Below, piece by piece: positions 24,190 to 31,361 of a stretch of 56,955 nucleotides of DNA. The notes under the pieces are model-generated. The model was not told the DNA's origin. It did no database searches and worked only from the letters and a program-made list of their open reading frames with translations. Position 1 is the stretch's first letter. Each line of letters starts with the position of its first letter. Source of the DNA: Candidatus Kuenenia stuttgartensis (lineage in GTDB: Bacteria; Gemmatimonadota; Gemmatimonadetes; Gemmatimonadales; Gemmatimonadaceae). Made by a program: the position numbers and the translations under genes. The stretch lies in contig CALQGY020000011.1 in assembly GCA_943330235.2 (NCBI GenBank), positions 1-56,955 on the forward strand, written 5' to 3'.

Positions 24190-26282
24190 CACTTCGCCGC
24201 GCCCGCCGGCAGCCGGTAGGCGATGTACTCGCCAGAGTACGCGCCGCCGCTCACCGCGACCACGAGGTACTGCCGCCCGTTCACCAGGTACGTCATCGGC
24301 GAGCCGCTCTGTTGCGCGGGCATCACCACGGCGCCCACTTCGCGGCCGCTGGTCTTGTCATAGGCGCGCAGCATCGCGCCGCGGGCGCGTGTCGCGGATG
24401 TCGTCACCTGCGGGTCGCCCGCGATCACGAGGGTCTTCGTGACAAGCGTGCCGATCATCCCGGGCTGGCCGGTGCGCGGCAGCGTCATGTCTTTCAGCGC
24501 GTCATGCGTGCGCACCGCGTCAGGCGTCTCGCCGTGCGGGACCTGCCAGACGATCTCGCCCTTGTCGAGGTTGATGGCCGAGATGGTGGCGTAGGGCGGC
24601 TTGAACAGTGGCAGGCCTTGCACCGTGAGGCTGTTGGCGCGCGGTGTGCCGGGCGGCTGTGGGGCCAGCCCCTGCACGAAATCCATGTCCGACGCGCCCG
24701 CGGCCGGCGTCACGAGCCCCAGCACCGCCGGCGAATAGTTGGACGCGTGCACGTACAGCATGTGCGTCTCGGGATCGTACGATCCCCCCGGCCAGTTGGT
24801 CCCGCCGTTGGTGGGGCCGTTGGCGAGTGTGGCCACGGGGCCACCCGCTTTGCTGACGACGGGCGGCGTGAAGATGGGCCCGAGTTTGAACTTCGACGCG
24901 ACAGCGACGCCTGCCGCCTTGAGCTCGGGGGTGTAGTCGATGAGATCGTCCAGCGACACGCCGTTCCGCGCATAGGCGGCGGGCTTGGTGGGGAAGGGCT
25001 GCGTGGGCGCGTACCATTCGCCCGGTACGTCGCCCGCTTCAACCGGCTTCTCGACAATGGGCCACACCGGCTTCCCGCTGACGCGATCGAACACGTACAG
25101 AATGCCCTGCTTGGTCGGTACCGCGACGCTCTTGAGCGCGCGTCCGCCCACCGTGATGTCGGCCAGAATGGGGGCGGCCGATAAGTCGAAGTCCCAGATG
25201 GGATGATGCACCATCTGGAAGTGCCACTTCTTCACGCCGGTGGCGAGATCAAGACAGACAAGACTCTCGCCGTACAGGTTGTTGCCGGGGCGATGACCGC
25301 CGTAGTAGTCGCCGGTGGGCGACTCGACGGGCAGATACACGAGCCCGAGCGTTTCATCCACCGTGAGCTGCGTCCACACCCCCGTGTTGCCGGTGGTCTC
25401 GGCGGAGTTCTTGAGCCACGTGTCGTAGCCCGGCTCGCCCGCCTGCGGAATGGTGTGAAAGATCCACAGGCGCTTGCCGGTGCGCGCGTCGTAACCGCGG
25501 ATGTAGCCCTTGTTGTTGCGGAACGACTTCGGCGCGCCGCCCTCGCGGAAGGCCGCGCCGATAATCACCACGTTGCGTGCTACGACCGGCGCCCCCTGAA
25601 AGCCCATTTCGCCCGTGACAAGATCGGGGAGAATGGTCTGATCGGTTTCCGTCTTGAGATCAACGGCGCCGCTGTCGCCGAACGTGGTGATGCGCGCGCC
25701 GGTCTTGGCGTCGAGGGCGATGAGGCGATAGCCCGGCGTCACGTACAGAATGCGCGCGGTGGTGCCGTCCGACCAATACGAGAGGCCGCGTCCCGAGAGC
25801 GGGCGCACCGCGGCCGCACCGCGCGCACCTTCCTGCTCGATGTGCGTCCACAGTTTGGCGCCGGTGGCCGCATCCAGCGCGACGACGCCACGACTCGTGC
25901 CGCCGGTAGCGTAGAGCACACCGCCGATCATCAGCGGCGTGCCTTCCAGTTTGAACTCCGGCCGAGGCCCGAGCGAATCGGTCTTGAAGCGCCACGCCAC
26001 TTCGAGCGTGCTGAAGTTGGTGGCGTTGATCTGCTCCAGCGGCGCGTAGCGTGAGCCGCGCGTGTCGCCCGTATAGCTGGGCCATTCGCCGGCGGCGGTG
26101 GTCATGGGGGCGGGCTTGGCCACCGCTCGAGACGCCGCCTTGGAGGCGGGAGACGCTGGCGACGCCGATGGCGACGCCGCTGGCGACGCTTGCGCACCCA
26201 GCAGGGCGGGGGCGAATGACGCGAGCAGGGCGGGGAGAGCGGCGCACAGCGCGCCGGCGCGCACGGCAGGGAATGAGGGCAT
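24189..26282 (-). CDS. PQQ-dependent dehydrogenase (quinoprotein alcohol/glucose dehydrogenase type)
   Basis: A 697-residue periplasmic quinoprotein. A signal peptide (about residues 1-30) is followed by an Ala/Ser/Pro linker and an eight-bladed propeller. Hallmarks are the first blade (EWPSYTGDTRGSRYAPL, then LEVAWRFKT), repeated PQQ-blade motifs such as GVVALDAATGAKLW and TGKRLWIFHT, and the active-site region DFDLSAAP. It should oxidise an alcohol, aldose or polyol and pass electrons to the coupled cytochrome c (23650-24189). The start at 26282 gives a sensible signal peptide; the frame extends to 26345. Divergent from the acyl-CoA dehydrogenase gene with a 191-base gap holding no clear motif. 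Substrate unresolved. Confidence 0.92.
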   Translation of the reverse strand: MPSFPAVRAGALCAALPALLASFAPALLGAQASPAASPSASPASPASKAASRAVAKPAPMTTAAGEWPSYTGDTRGSRYAPLEQINATNFSTLEVAWRFKTDSLGPRPEFKLEGTPLMIGGVLYATGGTSRGVVALDAATGAKLWTHIEQEGARGAAAVRPLSGRGLSYWSDGTTARILYVTPGYRLIALDAKTGARITTFGDSGAVDLKTETDQTILPDLVTGEMGFQGAPVVARNVVIIGAAFREGGAPKSFRNNKGYIRGYDARTGKRLWIFHTIPQAGEPGYDTWLKNSAETTGNTGVWTQLTVDETLGLVYLPVESPTGDYYGGHRPGNNLYGESLVCLDLATGVKKWHFQMVHHPIWDFDLSAAPILADITVGGRALKSVAVPTKQGILYVFDRVSGKPVWPIVEKPVEAGDVPGEWYAPTQPFPTKPAAYARNGVSLDDLIDYTPELKAAGVAVASKFKLGPIFTPPVVSKAGGPVATLANGPTNGGTNWPGGSYDPETHMLYVHASNYSPAVLGLVTPAAGASDMDFVQGLAPQPPGTPRANSLTVQGLPLFKPPYATISAINLDKGEIVWQVPHGETPDAVRTHDALKDMTLPRTGQPGMIGTLVTKTLVIAGDPQVTTSATRARGAMLRAYDKTSGREVGAVVMPAQQSGSPMTYLVNGRQYLVVAVSGGAYSGEYIAYRLPAGAAK

Positions 26283-26473
26283 CGGTGCAATTACGGGCGG
26301 GTCTCCGGACGACGCAAGGCACGCGACGGTCGACGCGGCTCCCATTGGTGTGCGCGCGCTGAACGCGACGCGATCGTGCCACCCCCGCGCGGACGTGATA
26401 GCTTCGGGAGGCCATCCGGCCTGGCTGCCAGTCGGGGCGGCGCGGGTGGCGTTTCTCTCATGCCGAGCCGTCC

Positions 26474-28348
26474 ATGGCCAGTCCGCTGCATCACCCGCTA
26501 CTCAATCCGCGCGACCTCGACTTTCAGCTGTTCGAGGTGCTGCAGGCGGACGCGTTGACGCAGCGCGCACATTTTGCGGAGCACTCGCGCGAGACGTTCG
26601 ACGCGGTGCTGGCGACCGCGCGGGCGCTGGCTGAGTCGCAGTTGCAGCCCAATGCGCGCGACAGCGACGAGCAGGAGCCCTTCGTGCGCGACGGGCGTGT
26701 GGTGACGCCGGCCTCTGTGCAGCAGAGCCTCTCGGCGCTGGCGGACGCCGGGTTCATCGCGGCCACGCACGCGTTGGCCGATGGCGGCATGCAACTGCCG
26801 CATGTCATCGCCAGCGCGGCGTTGCTGTGGTTTGATGCGTCGGACATCGCGACGTCCTCGTACATCATGCTGACGGCGGGCGTCGCGAATCTCGTGGCCG
26901 CGTTCGGCACCGACGATCAGCGCGCGCGCTATCTCGAGCCGCTGTTGACCGGTCGCACCTTCGGTACGATGGCGCTGACGGAGGCGGAGGCGGGGTCGTC
27001 GCTGGCCGATCTCCGGACGCAGGCCACCCCCGCCGGCGAGGGATGCCCCGCCAATACCTATCGTGTCACCGGCACGAAAATGTGGATCTCCGGCGGCGAG
27101 CACGAGATGGCGGAGAACATCGTGCACATGGTGCTCGCACGATTGGAAGGCGCGCCGCCCGGTGTGCGCGGGATTTCGCTGTTGCTCGTGCCGCGCTATC
27201 GCACCGCCGCCGACGGCACACGCGCGACCAACGGCGTCGTGCTGGGCGGGCTCATTCACAAGATGGGATGGCGTGGCACCACGAGCACCATCCTGAACTT
27301 CGGCGAGCACGAGCCCTGCCTCGGTGAGCTCATCGGCGAGCCGCATCGTGGCCTCGCCTACATGTTCCAGATGATGAACGAGGCGCGCATTGGTGTGGGG
27401 CGCGCGGGCACGGCCATCAGTTATGCGGCGTATCGGCACGCGCTGGCCTATGCACGCACGCGGCGACAGGGGCGTCTGCCGGGCGAGAAGGATCCGACGC
27501 GGCCACCGGTGCCCATCATCGAGCATCCCGATGTGCGGCGCATGCTGCTGGCGCAGAAGAGCATGGTGGAGGGGGCGCTGGCGTTGATTCTCGAGTGCGC
27601 GCACCTGGTCGATGATGAGCGCAGCGCGCCCGACGAGGCGGTGCGGCGTGAGGCGACGCTGCTGTTGGAGATGCTCACGCCGGTGGCGAAATCGTGGCCC
27701 GCCGACGCGGGACAGGAGTCCATCTCGCTGGCTCTGCAGACGCTCGGCGGGTACGGCTTCGCGCGCGAGTATCCCATCGAGCGGTTGTATCGGGACAATC
27801 GTCTCAATGCCATTCACGAGGGGACCAACGGCGTGCAGGCGCTTGATCTCCTGGGGCGCAAAGTCCGGCAGGAGCAGGGCGCGGGCTTTCGCGCGCTCGT
27901 CGCACGCATGCGCACGGTAAATCACCACCACATGCCTGACGCCACCCATACCGATTCTGATACCGATACGAGTACCGATACGAATACCGATACCGGGGCA
28001 TCCCTGCGCGACCTGCGTGTGCAGTTGGACGAGGCGATCACGCGGCTGGAGCGCGTCACGGCCACGCTGCTGCGGTCCGGCGCGGAGCCGGCGCGGGCAC
28101 TGGCCAACGCCAGCGCGTATCTCGATCTCATGAGCCGCACGGTGGTCGCGTGGCTTTGGTGGCGACAGGGCGCGGTGGCGGCCGCGGCGCTGCCGAACGC
28201 CTCAGCGGCTGACGCCGAGTTCTATCGGGGCAAGCTGCAGGCGGCGCGGTATTGGTTTGGCTGGGAGCTGCCGCGTACGGAGCAGTTGGCGGCGCTCCTG
28301 GAGCGCGAGGACGCGACGCCGTTTGCCATGCAGGACGGCTGGTTCTAG
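26474..28348 (+). CDS. Acyl-CoA dehydrogenase (FadE-like, with C-terminal extension)
   Basis: A 624-residue flavoenzyme of beta-oxidation, oxidising acyl-CoA to enoyl-CoA with FAD. Blocks seen: the FAD/substrate region GTMALTEAEAGSS and GTKMWISGGEHEM, the GLAYMFQMMNEARIGVG helix, and the catalytic Glu in AIHEGTNGVQALDL (about residue 455). This IHEGTNG form and the added ~130-residue C-terminal helical domain are typical of the large FadE-type subfamily. A 17-residue Asp-Thr-rich tract from four 12-bp tandem repeats (27949-27996) separates catalytic core and extension. No signal peptide; cytosolic. Monocistronic, with no strong ribosome binding site at the ATG. Confidence 0.93.
   Translation: MASPLHHPLLNPRDLDFQLFEVLQADALTQRAHFAEHSRETFDAVLATARALAESQLQPNARDSDEQEPFVRDGRVVTPASVQQSLSALADAGFIAATHALADGGMQLPHVIASAALLWFDASDIATSSYIMLTAGVANLVAAFGTDDQRARYLEPLLTGRTFGTMALTEAEAGSSLADLRTQATPAGEGCPANTYRVTGTKMWISGGEHEMAENIVHMVLARLEGAPPGVRGISLLLVPRYRTAADGTRATNGVVLGGLIHKMGWRGTTSTILNFGEHEPCLGELIGEPHRGLAYMFQMMNEARIGVGRAGTAISYAAYRHALAYARTRRQGRLPGEKDPTRPPVPIIEHPDVRRMLLAQKSMVEGALALILECAHLVDDERSAPDEAVRREATLLLEMLTPVAKSWPADAGQESISLALQTLGGYGFAREYPIERLYRDNRLNAIHEGTNGVQALDLLGRKVRQEQGAGFRALVARMRTVNHHHMPDATHTDSDTDTSTDTNTDTGASLRDLRVQLDEAITRLERVTATLLRSGAEPARALANASAYLDLMSRTVVAWLWWRQGAVAAAALPNASAADAEFYRGKLQAARYWFGWELPRTEQLAALLEREDATPFAMQDGWF
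27949..27996 (+). repeat. Four tandem 12-bp repeats in the acyl-CoA dehydrogenase gene
   Basis: Units are TACCGATTCTGA, TACCGATACGAG, TACCGATACGAA and TACCGATACCGG. The period is a multiple of three, so copy-number change would lengthen or shorten the Asp-Thr linker between domains without breaking the frame. Confidence 0.85.
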
Positions 28349-28481
28349 CCAGCAGCGGGGCCGACGGCGACATTGGCGGGACTTGGTCTGAGACGCTTGG
28401 GCGCCGTTTTCGTACGTGATGCCCCGCGCACGATGTCTTTCGTCGTGGCGCCTCAGTTGGTCGTCCTTCTGGAGCGCTGTC

Positions 28482-30440
28482 ATGTCGATCACGATGTCGC
28501 GCGTGGTATCACAGCTCGCTTTGCGTACCGCTTGGCTTGCCGCCTCGCCTCACGTCCTGTCGCGCAGCCCGTGGGCGCCGCCGCGGTTCTGGCGCACGCT
28601 GGTGGTCGCCGTGGTGGCGGTCTCGAGCGCCGAGCGCGCGTCGGCGCAGGCGGGCAACCGCATCACGCACGGACCGATTTTGGGTCGCGTGGGTGCGCAC
28701 GAGATCAGCGTCTGGGCGCGCACCTTTCGCGCCGGGCCGTTCCGGGTGCGGTACGGGAAGAGCGCCGATCGGCTGGACCAGATCTCGGCGCCGGTTACGA
28801 CCACCGTCGATCACGACAACGCGGCCGTCGTGACGCTGGCGGGACTCGACGCCGACGCGACCTACTTCTACGAACTGGCACTCGGTGCCGGTGATGCCGC
28901 GACGCCGGCGATTCAGCGCAACGGGTCGTTTCACACGCTCCCCGATGCCGAGGACGTGCGCGACGCCAAGTACAACCCCAAGGGCCTGTTCAACTTCAGT
29001 TTCCAGTACGGACACGGCAATAATCAGGCAGCGGTCGGACTGGGGCCCGCGCTCCCGACGTTCCGGAAGATGCTGGAGCAGAAGGTCCCCGAGCGCGTCA
29101 ACTTCGCGGTCCTCAATGGCGACTGGATTTACGAGGAGCGCCGCGAGTTCCCGCCCGATCAGTGGCTCAAAGACGTGGGCATCACGCCGGCCAACACGCC
29201 GTCGGTGGTGGCGCTGGCTCCGACGATTACGGGCGTCTGGGAGAACTACAAACTGTACCTCGAGCGCGGCACGAACCTGTCGCTCTGGCATCGCAATGTG
29301 CCGTCGTACTTCACGATGGACGATCACGAGATGCTGAACGACATGTTCGGCTCGGGCACGGCCGGCTTCCGCAATCGTCGCGCGGCCTTTCGCGATATCG
29401 GGACGCAGGCGTGGTACGACTATCTGGGATGGAGTAATCCGCCGGCGTCCGATCAGGGGATTCTCTTCGGACAGGCGGAGATGACCAAGGGGAGCGATAT
29501 CCTGGTGGACCGCACGCGCGACTTCACCACGATCGATCTGGCGAAGGCCTCCAACCTCATGGTCCATTGGGGCGGCGCGACGGCCGGCGTGCACGACGTG
29601 GCGCTCGACGGCGTCGGCGGTGATCCGAATTCCGGAGCCTACGACATTGTCGAGCGGCTCGATGCGCATCGCCTGCGGATCCGCCCGAGCGCGCGGGAAA
29701 CCAGCCGCCCGGCATATTCCATCGGTCGCAAGACGTACTCGCGCATGCGGGTCAGCAACGCCGACATCTTCTATCTCGACACGCGCTCCTACAAAGACGT
29801 GTACGATGTAAAGAATCCCGGTAAGCCCGGTGTCTCCATGCTCGGCGCGAAGCAAAAGGCGTGGCTCAAGGAGGAAATGCGCGCGAGCGATGCGCAGATG
29901 TTCTTCGTGTTCTCATCGGTGAATCTGAGTATCCCGCACGTGGGCACGAGCCGCGGCGCCGCGAACTCCGCTGCTGAGGCCGAGCGGGATGATGCGTGGA
30001 CGGCGTATCTCGAAGAGCGCGCCGAGATGATCAAGTACTGGGAAGGGCTGGGCAAGCCGGTGTTCGTGATCACCGGCGATCTGCACAACAGCTTTGCGAT
30101 CAACATCTCCGACAAGCTGTGGGAGTTCGCCGCGGGCCCGCACAACTCCCGCAATCACGGTGTGGAGGCGGAAGGGAATCGGCCGCCCAATGGCCCCTTC
30201 TCGTACGGCGGATTGAACGTGAACATCCGCTGGTCGAGCTTCTTCCTGGAGGAGACGCCCACCGACCTGCGGACGGAGCCGATCTACGGCATCGTGCAGG
30301 TGAACAACGTGTTCACGAACCGTAAGACGACGGGGAAGAACCTGACGATCGCCTTCCCGCGCCCCCAGGTGATCTTCCAGTTCTACAGCGGGCTCACGGG
30401 CGCGCTGCTGTACGCGGAATCGATCGTGGTGGGGAACTAG
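28482..30440 (+). CDS. Secreted PhoD-like alkaline phosphatase/phosphodiesterase
   Basis: A 652-residue exported phosphatase. After a hydrophobic segment ending near ERASAQA (about residue 56) comes an N-terminal fibronectin-like PhoD domain (ITHGPILGRV, ISVWART, YFYELALG) and then the metallophosphatase core: NGDWIYE, the DDHEML ligand block, NADIFYLDTRSY, and ITGDLHNS. It probably releases phosphate from phosphodiesters or monoesters outside the cytoplasm with calcium/iron. ATG at 28482 is preferred since GGAG (28471-28474) lies seven bases upstream; the frame is open to 28416. Its last four bases overlap the convergent membrane-protein gene. An insert at about residues 335-395 with the LMVHWGGATAG segment is longer than in classical PhoD. 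Confidence 0.88.
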   Translation: MSITMSRVVSQLALRTAWLAASPHVLSRSPWAPPRFWRTLVVAVVAVSSAERASAQAGNRITHGPILGRVGAHEISVWARTFRAGPFRVRYGKSADRLDQISAPVTTTVDHDNAAVVTLAGLDADATYFYELALGAGDAATPAIQRNGSFHTLPDAEDVRDAKYNPKGLFNFSFQYGHGNNQAAVGLGPALPTFRKMLEQKVPERVNFAVLNGDWIYEERREFPPDQWLKDVGITPANTPSVVALAPTITGVWENYKLYLERGTNLSLWHRNVPSYFTMDDHEMLNDMFGSGTAGFRNRRAAFRDIGTQAWYDYLGWSNPPASDQGILFGQAEMTKGSDILVDRTRDFTTIDLAKASNLMVHWGGATAGVHDVALDGVGGDPNSGAYDIVERLDAHRLRIRPSARETSRPAYSIGRKTYSRMRVSNADIFYLDTRSYKDVYDVKNPGKPGVSMLGAKQKAWLKEEMRASDAQMFFVFSSVNLSIPHVGTSRGAANSAAEAERDDAWTAYLEERAEMIKYWEGLGKPVFVITGDLHNSFAINISDKLWEFAAGPHNSRNHGVEAEGNRPPNGPFSYGGLNVNIRWSSFFLEETPTDLRTEPIYGIVQVNNVFTNRKTTGKNLTIAFPRPQVIFQFYSGLTGALLYAESIVVGN

Positions 30441-31015
30441 GCAGCGTCGCGCGGCCGCAGCCGCGCCACCACAAACCCCATCGCCAGCAGGAACGACAGC
30501 AGCGTGATGGGGGGGAGGCGTCCCGGCCAGTGGGCGGTATCGCTCCACGACGGATAGCCAATGGCCCCGACGTGCAACGCCGAGAGCAGCAACACCAACC
30601 GGCCGGCGCCCGGGATCAGGCTGCGAAACCCGTCGGCGATGACGGGGACGGTGGCGAGTCGGACCAGCACCACGGTGCCCAGCGCGCCGGCCAGCAGCGA
30701 GAGCTCGGCTTGCCAATGCATGTACCCGGTGGGCGCGTAGAACTTCGCGAAATAGACCGGGTTGAGGATGGCGAAGGACATCAGGAGATGCAGCAGGACC
30801 AGCAGAAGTCCCGTGGTGCCGAGCCGGTGTCGCCGCGCCCCGGGCACCAGCGACGCCATCCCAATCAGGACCAGCCCCGCGACGGCGATGGCCTTGTTCG
30901 TGATGAAGAGCGGAATCTGCTCCGGCGATGCGCCGGCGGCGATCACGTAGCGCAGCACCGCGTACCCGAGACCGGCAAGTACGGCCATCGGGGCAAGGAG
31001 GTCATCGCGGCGCAC
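30437..31015 (-). CDS. Uncharacterised multi-pass membrane protein
   Basis: A 192-residue protein with five or six hydrophobic segments (for example LAPMAVLAGLGYAVLRYVIA, GLLLVLLHLLMSFAIL, LVLLLSALHVGAIGY), so an inner-membrane protein. A GTG start at 31015 is preferred because GGAG lies six bases upstream; an ATG at 30988 would drop nine residues. Conserved-looking His residues (LLHLL, LHVGAIG) recall haem-binding membrane proteins such as ferric-reductase-like or cytochrome b561 folds, but I cannot assign a family. It is convergent with the PhoD-like gene and overlaps it by four bases, and is divergent from the SusC gene. Confidence 0.7.
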   Translation of the reverse strand: MRRDDLLAPMAVLAGLGYAVLRYVIAAGASPEQIPLFITNKAIAVAGLVLIGMASLVPGARRHRLGTTGLLLVLLHLLMSFAILNPVYFAKFYAPTGYMHWQAELSLLAGALGTVVLVRLATVPVIADGFRSLIPGAGRLVLLLSALHVGAIGYPSWSDTAHWPGRLPPITLLSFLLAMGFVVARLRPRDAA

Positions 31016-31158
31016 TGCGGGCTCCGGTAAAGAGGGGGGAGGGGCGACGGAGGGGATTCAGCCTTGGCGGCGGCGCGGCGTCAAGGGGCACGAGAGCGCG
31101 TACGCGACTCATCCCTGACGGCGTGCCGCACGGGTCGTCGGCCCGAAACGGCAGGGTA

Positions 31159-31174
31159 GTCACCTCATGGTGAC
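31159..31174. promoter_or_regulatory. Palindrome GTCACC-N4-GGTGAC, candidate operator
   Basis: A perfect 6+4+6 palindrome about 200 bases upstream of the SusC gene. Dyad symmetry of this size suits a dimeric DNA-binding regulator. No regulator gene lies nearby in the window. Confidence 0.45.
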
Positions 31175-31192
31175 AGTCGGTCACAATCGTTT

Positions 31193-31210
31193 TTGTCCAA
31201 TTATTGACAA
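31193..31210. promoter_or_regulatory. Palindrome TTGTC-N8-GACAA overlapping a TTGACA box
   Basis: A perfect 5+8+5 dyad in an AT-rich patch. Its right half is part of TTGACA (31204-31209), a consensus -35 hexamer, so a bound repressor would block the promoter. The -10 element is not clear. Confidence 0.45.
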
Positions 31211-31361
31211 CCGAACGCTTGAGCCCGAATCTATCCGGACGAGCCCCTCCGTTATCGGGGCCGTGACGTGATCCGGCACCACACCGGACGCCTCGCAGTA
31301 TTCGCCTGTCCCCCTTCCTGGCAGGCGACGCACGATACCCCATTCTCGCGTGGAGGTTTTG

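Larger units (their letters stand above)
31016..31361 (+). promoter_or_regulatory. Regulatory region and leader of the SusC/SusD operon
   Basis: This 346-base gap contains no gene but several signals. There are two perfect palindromes at 31159-31174 and 31193-31210, and a TTGACA hexamer (31204-31209) that overlaps the second one. A 7-bp leader hairpin, TCGCCTG with CAGGCGA (31302-31308 and 31322-31328), comes next. A strong GGAGG ribosome binding site (31352-31356) lies before the ATG at 31362. No convincing -10 box is seen 17 bases after TTGACA. The layout suggests a regulated promoter with operator overlap. Confidence 0.5.
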
